64,000 nucleotides of DNA, taken from assembly GCF_947497285.1 (NCBI RefSeq), contig NZ_CANMFT010000010.1, positions 1-64,000 on the forward strand. Direction: 5' to 3'. Source of the DNA: an uncultured Aliiroseovarius sp. (lineage in GTDB: Bacteria; Pseudomonadota; Alphaproteobacteria; Rhodobacterales; Rhodobacteraceae). Positions 46,687 to 54,636 of this stretch are shown one piece after another (position 1 is the first letter of the stretch; every line of letters begins with the position of its first letter). Both the position numbers and the translations under genes were made by a program. The notes under the pieces are model-generated. The model was not told where the DNA came from and made no database searches. It saw nothing but the letters and a program-made list of their open reading frames with translations.

Positions 46687-46700
46687 TTGACATATGTCAA
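46687..46700. promoter_or_regulatory. Perfect NnrR/FNR-type palindrome upstream of nirS
   Basis: TTGAC-ATAT-GTCAA is a complete 14-bp palindrome including its spacer. It is centred about 68 bases upstream of the nirS start. It is the most symmetrical of the operators in this window. Confidence 0.82.
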
Positions 46701-46904
46701 CGAAGCTCACGAAAAAGAGAGCGGGCGTGAAAAACAACGTGATCGCAGGGGTTATTAGTTTGCTTCTAACACGCAGCAACTGTACCAATCTTGGAAATGA
46801 GGCGCAAAAAGACCGTTTCCGGGGAATCAATTTGAGCTGTGGCGCGTTGGCTGTCCGCGTCCGAATCTGTCAGGTGTGACAGGCCGGACAACGCGGGCAG
46901 GTCG

Positions 46905-47897
46905 CTACTCGATCGCCAGAACAAGGGACGCCGGCGACAGTGGGATCGCGGCCACGTCCGGGTGCTGTGTGTCCATCAGCACGATCGACGGTCCTGCCAT
47001 GTCTGCAATGCTTTCGCTGCCCATTGCGGCCAACGCCGCCCGTATGCCAAGCCGACCTTGGGCGACCGGATCATCAAACGGAACCGCCATGACTTTACCG
47101 CTTTGCAGACCCCGCCGAACCGAGTGGCTGATATAGGTTGCGATCATCTTTGGAAACGGGCGGCCGAGACGCTCGGCCAACCCCATAGCGCCTTCGATTG
47201 CCGGGGCGCTGCCGATCAGATAATCCAGATCCGGCTGGGTGGTCAGCAGGTCTTCGACCTCACGCAGTTGTTCACGCAACCCGGTGTCCGCGCGCCTGAC
47301 GGCCACGATCTTTGCGGACGAGCCTTGCAAACCGACGCGCAGGCCGCCTTCCAAAAGGGGTGACCACCCGGAATCTTCTGGTCCGGTGACAAAGCCGACC
47401 CGCATCGTCTTGGTCCCTTCGGGGTGGCGCTCGGCGACAAACCGTCCGACCGCCTTGCCCATTTCGCGCCAATCCACCCCGATCGAGGCCACAAGCTGCG
47501 GGGCATGAAGCTCGTTCACCAGTGCCAGTATGGGCACCTCAGCAGACGCTTCTTCGACAGCCCCCAGAAGGGCAGGCGCATCCGCAGACACCGCGCCCAG
47601 CAAGATCGCGTCCGCGCCTTTCGCAAGACAGGTCTGCATCAGCGAAACCTGACGTTGCAGGGCGTGATAGCCACCGGATTCATAAAACAACAAGGTGGCC
47701 CCTTCTTCAGTGGCCTCCTCTTGCAATCCATAACCCACGCTAAGCCAGTATTCATCCTTGAAATGCGGCACCACGACACAAATTGTCTGCGCGCCCTCCT
47801 GCGCCTGTGCTTGCATTGAGGGCAGTGCGACACTCGCACCAGACAGGCCCAGCACGGTGATTGCGATCGCGCGCAATACACCATACCGTCGCATCAT
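46905..47897 (-). CDS. torT: TorT-like periplasmic TMAO-sensing protein
   Basis: This is a periplasmic-binding-fold protein of about 330 residues with a signal peptide (MMRRYGVLRAIAITVLGLSG..., cleaved after MQAQA). CVVVPHFKDEYWLSVGYGLQEEA, YESGGYHALQRQ and ATYISHSVRRGLQSGKV match E. coli TorT (CALYPSLKDSYWLSLNYGMQEAA, YLSHQVYRGLKRGRV). TorT binds TMAO and signals through TorS. It lacks the ~30 residues found before this fold in E. coli. The chosen ATG overlaps the divergent torS ATG; an alternative start lies at 47945 inside torS. Confidence 0.88.
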   Translation of the reverse strand: MMRRYGVLRAIAITVLGLSGASVALPSMQAQAQEGAQTICVVVPHFKDEYWLSVGYGLQEEATEEGATLLFYESGGYHALQRQVSLMQTCLAKGADAILLGAVSADAPALLGAVEEASAEVPILALVNELHAPQLVASIGVDWREMGKAVGRFVAERHPEGTKTMRVGFVTGPEDSGWSPLLEGGLRVGLQGSSAKIVAVRRADTGLREQLREVEDLLTTQPDLDYLIGSAPAIEGAMGLAERLGRPFPKMIATYISHSVRRGLQSGKVMAVPFDDPVAQGRLGIRAALAAMGSESIADMAGPSIVLMDTQHPDVAAIPLSPASLVLAIE

Positions 47898-50718
47898 GCG
47901 GCAGGTCGGTTTTGATAAACAATTGCTCAGGGTTTTCACATTCATTGTGAGCCTGTCCGTGCTTGTCAGCGTCACAGCGCTTGCATCCATCTGGTATCTG
48001 GCAGGGCAGCAGCGCGCCTTGATACAGGACAACCTGCCCGCTGCCGCGCTGGCCCGAAAGATTTCGGAAGAAAGCGTCTTTGTTGCCGCGCTGGCGCCAT
48101 CCTTCTCCGAAGTCGGCAATCTGCCCGACCTGCAATCGCTTGTGCAGTCGCTCAGAACCGAAATGGACAACCTGCAGACAGATTTGCAAGAGCTGGAGCG
48201 ACTTGGGCTGTTTCCCAAGGGCGACGATGGCATGGCGGTTCTGAACAGGCTGCAAAACGCGGTGACGCGTCTGGCCACGGGGGCCGAAAGCCGGTTGATG
48301 CAGCGCCAGGTTCTTCAGCAGCAGATTGTTGACATCTCGGACAGGCTGACCGAAATGCAAGACATTCTGGCCAGCCAACTGGACATCGCGCGCGTCCGTG
48401 TCACGGCAACGATCGCTGATTTGTATACCCAAAGCGGCGCAGATGCCCGCGACCGGCTGGACGGTTTGGCCGACCGGGATTTCTTTGCCTATGACCGGCA
48501 GGTCGAGCTTGGACGCTCGATCGACACCGCGGGGGGCTTGTTGCTGCAAGTCGCAGGTGCGTCCGATCTGGCGCAGCTTGAAGAGGCGCGCGCGCAGGCA
48601 CGCGACGAGCTTGCATTTGCGCAGCGGCGATTGAGCTATCTGCAATCCGCAGCGGCCCAAACACGCGCGGCCACGCTTTTGGATCAGCTTGCAGGCGAAC
48701 TTGCCAGCGATGGGGTCTATAGCCTGCAGGCCGAATGGCTGGCAGAAGGCTACACGATGGCGGACATACTATCCGGCATCCGCGACGATGTGCTTGCCTT
48801 GACAGGGTTTTCTGAAACCCAGTTCACCCGCTTGCAAGCCCATGCCGAACAATCCCAGACCAGGACGCAGACCTTGGGGCGCAGAATTGTCGCGGGTCTG
48901 GCGCTGTTGTTGGGCCTGACGACCGGGGCGGGCTTTGTCAGCTGGCAATTCGCCCGCCGCAAGGTGGTTGGGCGACTGCGCGGGGTTGCCGAGCATATCG
49001 AGGCCTTGGCGCATGAGGATTTCGACCACGCCATTCCCGTCAGCGGAGGGGATGAAATCGGCGAGATGGAAAAGGCGCTTCGCATCCTGCGCACCCGCGC
49101 CCTGAAGGCGCGAAACCTGCGTGACGAGCTTGAAGAAACCGTGTTGCAGCGCACCGGCGATATCGTCACCGAGATGAAGGCCCACGACGCGGCCCGCGCC
49201 GAATCCGAGGCTGCGAACCGGGCAAAATCCGAATTTCTGGCGATGATGAGCCATGAAATCCGCACGCCGTTGAATGGCATCATCGGGATGCTGCGACTGT
49301 TGGAGGGCGAACTGTCCGGCGCGGATGATCGCAAACGTTTGGTGACCGCGCGCGCCTCGGCGGAGCATCTGTTGGGTCTGACCAATGACTTGCTGGACTA
49401 CGCCAGCACCGAACGGGGCAAGCTGCGCGCGGCGCCCGTGCATTTTGACACCCGTGATCTGGTCGGCCATCTGGCCACCTATCTCAGCGTCAGCGCCAAG
49501 GCTCGCAGGCTGGACTTTGAAATCAGCGCGCCGCCGGATTTACCGATCGCCCTGTTCGGGGACGTTGCCAAGATCCGGCAGGTCGTCGTTAACCTGCTGT
49601 CGAACGCCACCAAATACACCGACACGGGTCGTGTCGATCTGATCATCGACCATGTTTTTGACAGCGATCAGGGACGGCATGTGATCACCTTTGCGGTGGC
49701 AGACACCGGGATCGGCATCGCTGCCAAGGATATGGACTATATCTTTGACGCCTATGGGCGCGTCGATCCGGGGCAGCGGGCCGACATTCAGGGCATGGGG
49801 CTGGGTCTGTCGATCTCGCGGCGGCTGACCGAGGTCATCGGCGGGCTGTTAAGCGTCGAAAGCGCGCCGGGGCAGGGGTCTCGGTTTTCGCTGACGGTTG
49901 CCCTGCCCGAAGGTGATCTGGCGCAGGTGGCCCGCACCGCCGAAATCGCCCAACACGCCGAGCTAGGCCAGCATGTGTTGCTGGTCGAAGACAACGCGGT
50001 CAACCGCATGGTGGCGCATGGCTATCTTGAGCGGCTGGGCTGTCGTGTAACGGATGCGGAAACCGGAGCGGCGGCAATCGACGCTGTGAAATCGGATCAA
50101 TTTGACATCGTGCTGTTGGATCTGGATCTGCCCGATATGCAAGGGACCGAGGTCGCACAGGCGATCCTGCGCCTTGTGCCGACACCCCCCAGACTTGTCG
50201 CGCTAACCGCCCACAACATACAGGACACCCCCGACGAACGGGCGCGATTGGGGGTCGAGCGTGTGCTGACCAAACCCATATCGCCCCGCATCCTCAGCGA
50301 GGTGTTGGGCACCGCGCCTTTGGTGGTCCAAGAGATCGACGCGGAGGCCGTGGCGAACACCACATTGGCCGGGCTGAAAGAGGATATCGCCGATCTGGGG
50401 GCGGAAGAGACCGAGGCGATCCTGTCTGAATACATTCATCAGGCGGACGAGGCGATCCCAGCCTTGAAAGATGCCGCGAGGGCAGGGGATCACGAAACAG
50501 TTCGCAAACTGGCGCACCGGATGAAAGGTGCCTCGAGCAACTTCCGACTGGAAAAGCTGTGTGCCCGGCTCGGTGACATCGAACAAATCGCCCGCGATGG
50601 CGGCGATCTAGCGGTCGTTGAACGCATGTTGGACGACACTTACCACCCGGCGCGCGCGACGCTCAGGGAGGCCGCCCGATCAGTCGGGCTTCACTTCCCT
50701 GACGAGGCAAAGACATAG
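47896..50718 (+). CDS. torS: TorS-like hybrid sensor histidine kinase
   Basis: This is a 940-residue unorthodox kinase. TM1 is near residues 10-36 and a periplasmic helical sensor spans ~37-330. TM2 (residues ~330-352) and HAMP (VGRLRGVAEHIEALAHEDF) follow. HisKA has phospho-accepting His453 in MMSHEIRTPLNG, followed by a HATPase domain. The receiver domain has Asp742 (VLLDLDLPD) and the HPt domain has His874 (AHRMKGASSNF). The architecture equals E. coli TorS. The start is ambiguous: the ATG at 47896 overlaps torT's start codon and lacks a Shine-Dalgarno, and a GTG at 47857 would add 13 residues. The 3' end overlaps torR by 28 bases on the opposite strand. Confidence 0.93.
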   Translation: MRQVGFDKQLLRVFTFIVSLSVLVSVTALASIWYLAGQQRALIQDNLPAAALARKISEESVFVAALAPSFSEVGNLPDLQSLVQSLRTEMDNLQTDLQELERLGLFPKGDDGMAVLNRLQNAVTRLATGAESRLMQRQVLQQQIVDISDRLTEMQDILASQLDIARVRVTATIADLYTQSGADARDRLDGLADRDFFAYDRQVELGRSIDTAGGLLLQVAGASDLAQLEEARAQARDELAFAQRRLSYLQSAAAQTRAATLLDQLAGELASDGVYSLQAEWLAEGYTMADILSGIRDDVLALTGFSETQFTRLQAHAEQSQTRTQTLGRRIVAGLALLLGLTTGAGFVSWQFARRKVVGRLRGVAEHIEALAHEDFDHAIPVSGGDEIGEMEKALRILRTRALKARNLRDELEETVLQRTGDIVTEMKAHDAARAESEAANRAKSEFLAMMSHEIRTPLNGIIGMLRLLEGELSGADDRKRLVTARASAEHLLGLTNDLLDYASTERGKLRAAPVHFDTRDLVGHLATYLSVSAKARRLDFEISAPPDLPIALFGDVAKIRQVVVNLLSNATKYTDTGRVDLIIDHVFDSDQGRHVITFAVADTGIGIAAKDMDYIFDAYGRVDPGQRADIQGMGLGLSISRRLTEVIGGLLSVESAPGQGSRFSLTVALPEGDLAQVARTAEIAQHAELGQHVLLVEDNAVNRMVAHGYLERLGCRVTDAETGAAAIDAVKSDQFDIVLLDLDLPDMQGTEVAQAILRLVPTPPRLVALTAHNIQDTPDERARLGVERVLTKPISPRILSEVLGTAPLVVQEIDAEAVANTTLAGLKEDIADLGAEETEAILSEYIHQADEAIPALKDAARAGDHETVRKLAHRMKGASSNFRLEKLCARLGDIEQIARDGGDLAVVERMLDDTYHPARATLREAARSVGLHFPDEAKT

Positions 50719-51395
50719 CCTTCGCCATGCACCGTGATGATCCAGTTGGGCTGGGTTGGATCATCCTCGATCTTCTTGCGCAACCGACCCACCAACACGT
50801 CAATGGTGCGGTTGTCCGGCGCCCATTGGCGGTGCTGGATCAGGTCAAGCAGGCGGTCACGTGACAAGATCACGCCGGGATGGCGGGTGAAGGCATGCAA
50901 CAGCTCGAACTCGGCCCGGGTCAGGGGTTCGATGGTGCCGGTGTCATCCTCAAGCCGCCGGCGCATCTGGTCCAGCGTCCAACGGCCAAAGCGCCACACG
51001 GGGTCAGGGTCTGCGGTGGCTTTGCCGATCTCGCTTATGCGGGCCAACAGGTTCTTGACGCGGGCGAACAGCTCGCGTTTGTCGAAGGGCTTGGTGACGT
51101 AATCATCCGCGCCCATTTCCAGCCCGACGATCCTGTCGATCTGGTCATCCCGGCTGGTCAACAGGATGATCCCTGCCTTTGACTTGGCCCGTTGCTCGCG
51201 CGTTATGGTCAGCCCGTCCTTGCCGTCAAGGTTGATGTCCACCAACAACAGGTCGGCGGGATCACGGGCCAAAATCTCCTCCATCTGGGTGGCATCTTCG
51301 GCTTCGCTGACACGATACATCTGTTTGCGCAGGGATGCCGCCAACCGCCTGCGGGTGACGCTGTCGTCTTCGACGATGATGATGTGCTGGCTCAT
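50691..51395 (-). CDS. torR: TorR-like response regulator
   Basis: This is a 234-residue OmpR/PhoB-type regulator. The receiver domain contains the acidic pocket VEDD at 8-11, phospho-Asp53 (LLLVDINLDG), LTSRDD and YVTKPF. The C-terminal winged helix ends NWIITVHGEGYVF. The start at 51395 (MSQHIIIVEDD) is preferred to a GTG/ATG extension. It is divergent from torA across a 141-base region holding TorR-box-like repeats, and convergent with torS. Confidence 0.93.
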   Translation of the reverse strand: MSQHIIIVEDDSVTRRRLAASLRKQMYRVSEAEDATQMEEILARDPADLLLVDINLDGKDGLTITREQRAKSKAGIILLTSRDDQIDRIVGLEMGADDYVTKPFDKRELFARVKNLLARISEIGKATADPDPVWRFGRWTLDQMRRRLEDDTGTIEPLTRAEFELLHAFTRHPGVILSRDRLLDLIQHRQWAPDNRTIDVLVGRLRKKIEDDPTQPNWIITVHGEGYVFASSGK

Positions 51396-51448
51396 TGGAC
51401 CCTTCGATTCCCTGCTCACCTCTTCCTTTTACATTCTTTTACAAACTC

Positions 51449-51487
51449 GAACAGCCTGTTCATCCCAGATCAAAGACCGGTTCACAT
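51449..51487. promoter_or_regulatory. TorR-box-like repeats in the torR-torA gap
   Basis: CTGTTCATCC (51456-51465) and CGGTTCACAT (51478-51487) each match 8 of 10 bases of the E. coli tor box CTGTTCATAT. They are direct repeats 22 bases apart (two helical turns). The first also forms an inverted repeat GAACAG-C-CTGTTC (51449-51461). They lie 50-90 bases upstream of torA, the expected place for TorR. Confidence 0.55.
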
Positions 51488-51536
51488 CGTGGGTGTAGAA
51501 AGAGGGCAAGAACAGTTAACTCGTCAGGAGGACATC

Positions 51537-54206
51537 ATGACATTTGCCAACCCAACCCGCCGCGGTTTCCTGCAAGGTGGCGCCGCCATGTTTGGCGCTA
51601 CGTCCCTTATGGGATCGACCGCGCTTGCAGCGCTTGACCCCAACTCGTTCACGGACCGCGTTTTCCACGCCACCCACTTCGGCCCGTTCGAAGGTGTGGT
51701 GCGTGACGGCAAACTTGTCGGCATCAACAACATCATGGAGATTGATGCCCGCCCCACCGAGATGCTGAACCACGGCGTTCTGGACCGGACCTATGACAAA
51801 TCGCGCATCAACTACCCGATGGTGCGTAAATCCTACCTTGAAGGTTGGGAAACCGGCGACACCAAGCCCGAACTGCGTGGCAAGGAAGAATATGTCCGCG
51901 TCGATTGGGATACGGCCTGGAGCCTTGCGGCCAAAGCGCTGCTCGACACCGCCACCAACCACGGCAACGAAGCGATCTTCAGCTCGTCCTATGGTGGCTG
52001 GTCGAACGCTGGTTCGTTCCGCCCCAACGTGCTTCAGGGTCGCCTGATCAACCTTATCGGCGGCTGCACCAACACCGCTGGCGACTGGTCGGCCGGTGCG
52101 GGTCAGGTGCTTTTGCCACGCGTGATTGGTGACATGGAAGTCTATTCGGGTCAGACATCGTGGGAAGTCATCCGCGACAACACCGAAGTGTTCGTGCTGG
52201 TTGGCTGTGACCCAATCAAAAACAACCGCATCGAATATCGCGTGGCCGACCACGGCATGTATGGCCCGTGGGAAGAGATTCGCGACGCAGGTGTCAAGTT
52301 CGTCTCGATCAACCCGCAACGCACGGCCTCGGACGACTATCTGAATGCCGAATGGCTGCAAATCGTGCCCAACACCGACACCGCTTTGTTCCTTGGCATG
52401 GCATATCATGTGCTGGAGAACGGTCTGGAAGACCGCGCCTATATGGACAAATACACGGTCGGTGCCGACAAGTGGATCGCCTATGTGAAAGGCGAAGACG
52501 ACGGCACGCCGAAAACACCGGCTTGGGCCGCCGCCATCACTGGCATGGACGAAGACAAGATCAAGGAACTGGCCGAACTGCTCGCCACCTCGACCACCCA
52601 GATCGCAGGGTCTTGGGCGATTCAGCGCGCACAACACGGCGAAATGGCTTATTGGGCCATCGTCAACTTCCAGGCGCTGACCGGCAAGATCGGCAAACCC
52701 GGCGCGGGCCTTGGCTTCTCGTGGCACTATGGCAACGGCGGTATGCCACAAAGTGGCGCACGCACGCCCGTCGGCATGAGTCAGGGTCGGAACTTCATCA
52801 AGAAGGTCGTTCCCGCGTCGCGGATCACCGAGGCGCTGGAAAACCCGGGCAAAGAGTTCTTTTATAACGGGTTTACGAACACCTATCCTGACATCAAGAT
52901 GATCTTCAACGCCGGCAACAACTTCATGTCGCACCAGCAGGACACCAACCGCCTGATCCGTGCGCTTGAGAAGGTCGAAACCATCGTCAGCGTGGACGTC
53001 TGGTGGACAGCGGCAACCCGTTGGGTCGACATCGTCTTCCCGGCGTCCTCGACGCTGGAACAGGATGACATCACATCGGGTGGCACCTATTCCAACGACA
53101 AGGTCTATGCCATGAAGAAGGTGATCGAACCGATCGGTGAAAGCCTGCCGGACTACGAGATCTTCGAAGGTTTGGCCGACAAGTTGGGTCTGTGGACGCA
53201 GTTCACCGAAGGCGAAGACAAGATGTATCACATCAAGCTTGCCTACGAGGCCTCTGGCGCTGCAGCCCACACACCGTTCGAAGAGTTCTGGGAAAAAGGT
53301 TATGCCCGGATGCCAGTTCCGGATGCGGCCCGCAAGTGGACCCGCCACGGCGCCTTCTACGAAGACCCCGAAGGCACACCGCTGCACACCGACTCCGGCA
53401 AGATCGAGATGTTCTCGGAAGGTATCGCCGGTATGGAGATCGACGATTGCCCCGGCATGCCGATCTGGATGGAGAAACACGAATATCTTGGCAACGCCAA
53501 AGAAGGCCAGTTGCACGTCGTGTCGCCCCACCCATGGTTCCGCCTGCACAGCCAGATGGACCAGTCCGAAAAACTGCGCGCCCTTTACAAGGTGCAAGGT
53601 CGCGAGCCGGTCCGGATCAACTCGGAAGATGCCGCATCGCGTGGTATCGAAGATGGCGACCTGGTCGAGCTTTACAACGACCGTGGCACGGTAATTGCCG
53701 GGGCTGTTGTCAGCGATGACATCATGCCGGGTGTGGTCTCGATCTACGAAGGGGCTTGGCCGTCGCTGGACAGCAAGGGTCGTTGCAACTCGGGTCTGGT
53801 GAACTTCCTGACCTCGACACAGCGGTCTTCCGGTCTGGCGCAGGCAACCACCGCCAACACCGTTCTGTGCAGCATGCGCAAGTGTGAAGACCCCGAAGGT
53901 CCGAACATGGCGTATGAGAAACCGGCCATTATCGAAGACATGGAGTTCGCTTCGGTCGACGATGAAAAGGTTGGTGCCGAGCGTCTGGAAGCCCTGACAG
54001 AAGCGCTTTATGCCGACATGACACCCGGCGAGAAGATGTTCTTCGAACGCTGCACCGTCTGCCACGCCCCGCGCGAGGTGACGCACTATACCCAGCAGCA
54101 ATGGAAAGGCATCGTGCCGTCCATGTTCGAACGCGCCGGTCTTGAAGAAAGCGAACGCGAACTTGTCATGGAATACCTGATGACAAACGCGGCTGACGCG
54201 AACTAA
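51537..54206 (+). CDS. torA: TMAO/S-N-oxide molybdoreductase TorA with C-terminal cytochrome c motif
   Basis: This is an 889-residue periplasmic molybdoenzyme. It starts at the ATG at 51537, preceded by AGGAGG with five-base spacing. A twin-arginine signal (TRRGFLQGGAAMFG, residues ~6-20) is visible. The body is of the DMSO-reductase family: SSYGGWSNAGSFRPN near 145-160 (Mo region), GCDPIKNNRIEYRVADHGMY near 223, QDTNRLIRALEKVETIVSVD near 464, and SPHPWFRLHSQMDQ near 663. After the usual TorA end there is an added ~50-60 residues with a haem c motif CTVCH at 839-843, then YTQQQWKGIVPSMFERAGL. E. coli TorA is 848 residues and has no haem. No torC or torD lies nearby. Confidence 0.92.
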   Translation: MTFANPTRRGFLQGGAAMFGATSLMGSTALAALDPNSFTDRVFHATHFGPFEGVVRDGKLVGINNIMEIDARPTEMLNHGVLDRTYDKSRINYPMVRKSYLEGWETGDTKPELRGKEEYVRVDWDTAWSLAAKALLDTATNHGNEAIFSSSYGGWSNAGSFRPNVLQGRLINLIGGCTNTAGDWSAGAGQVLLPRVIGDMEVYSGQTSWEVIRDNTEVFVLVGCDPIKNNRIEYRVADHGMYGPWEEIRDAGVKFVSINPQRTASDDYLNAEWLQIVPNTDTALFLGMAYHVLENGLEDRAYMDKYTVGADKWIAYVKGEDDGTPKTPAWAAAITGMDEDKIKELAELLATSTTQIAGSWAIQRAQHGEMAYWAIVNFQALTGKIGKPGAGLGFSWHYGNGGMPQSGARTPVGMSQGRNFIKKVVPASRITEALENPGKEFFYNGFTNTYPDIKMIFNAGNNFMSHQQDTNRLIRALEKVETIVSVDVWWTAATRWVDIVFPASSTLEQDDITSGGTYSNDKVYAMKKVIEPIGESLPDYEIFEGLADKLGLWTQFTEGEDKMYHIKLAYEASGAAAHTPFEEFWEKGYARMPVPDAARKWTRHGAFYEDPEGTPLHTDSGKIEMFSEGIAGMEIDDCPGMPIWMEKHEYLGNAKEGQLHVVSPHPWFRLHSQMDQSEKLRALYKVQGREPVRINSEDAASRGIEDGDLVELYNDRGTVIAGAVVSDDIMPGVVSIYEGAWPSLDSKGRCNSGLVNFLTSTQRSSGLAQATTANTVLCSMRKCEDPEGPNMAYEKPAIIEDMEFASVDDEKVGAERLEALTEALYADMTPGEKMFFERCTVCHAPREVTHYTQQQWKGIVPSMFERAGLEESERELVMEYLMTNAADAN

Positions 54207-54228
54207 GCGACCCCAAGTCACGACACCG

Positions 54229-54257
54229 AGGGCGGCCAGACAATCTGGTCGCCCTTT
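54229..54257 (+). terminator. Intrinsic terminator after torA
   Basis: AGGGCGGCCAGA and TCTGGTCGCCCT form a 12-bp stem (one G-U) with a CAA loop, 22 bases after the torA stop, followed by TTGTC. The stem is strong but the T-run is short. Confidence 0.65.
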
Positions 54258-54286
54258 GTCGTCTGCGGGTTGCTCTATTTGCTTAA

Positions 54287-54302
54287 CATAACTTTGGTTA
54301 TG
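54287..54302. repeat. Unassigned inverted repeat CATAAC-TTTG-GTTATG
   Basis: This is a perfect 6+4+6 inverted repeat in the gap between the torA terminator and the small coiled-coil gene. It is AT-rich in a GC-rich background, which suggests a protein-binding site, but no adjacent gene starts here. Confidence 0.3.
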
Positions 54303-54362
54303 CGCACTAAATACGGTGGACCCCCCGTCTGACGCCACCTCACCCGCATGGCGCGCGTCGCT

Positions 54363-54611
54363 TTAGCTGACTTGCTCCAGCAACCATTCGGCCCGGCTGA
54401 TATGTTCGCGTGCAATCGTCAGCTTGCGCAGCAACCGCCCCTGCTTGTCTGGCTTTTCAGTCTTTTCAAGCTCGGCCTGAAGCTCGGCCTCTTTCTCGCG
54501 CAGCTTGGACAGGACTTTCTTCACGTGGTCCGGCGCTATCTGGCTTGCGGTTCCGCTTTCCAGCCGGTCGTTATAATCGGCCACTTTGGCGGCCAGCTTT
54601 TTCAGACCCAT
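54363..54611 (-). CDS. Small coiled-coil protein of unknown function
   Basis: This is an 82-residue highly charged helical protein. A continuous coiled coil is likely over residues ~25-75 (KVLSKLREKEAELQAELEKTE). There is no signal peptide. AGGAGG lies six bases upstream of the start. It follows the Na/Pi transporter gene by 25 bases on the same strand, so it is probably the last gene of the phosphate-transport group. No function is recognised. Confidence 0.65.
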   Translation of the reverse strand: MGLKKLAAKVADYNDRLESGTASQIAPDHVKKVLSKLREKEAELQAELEKTEKPDKQGRLLRKLTIAREHISRAEWLLEQVS

Positions 54612-54636
54612 GACTTGGACCTCCTATGGTCAACCA

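Noticed and set aside
46625-46700. Upstream extension of nirS to 46700
   Set aside because: The extension would run through the NnrR palindrome and place 25 non-signal residues before a normal signal peptide; the ATG at 46625 has a good ribosome-binding site.
51516-54338. Very long open frame (940 codons) antisense to torA
   Set aside because: It mirrors the codon phase of torA in GC-rich DNA, has no ribosome-binding site or recognisable domain, and its translation is Val/His/Asp-rich noise.
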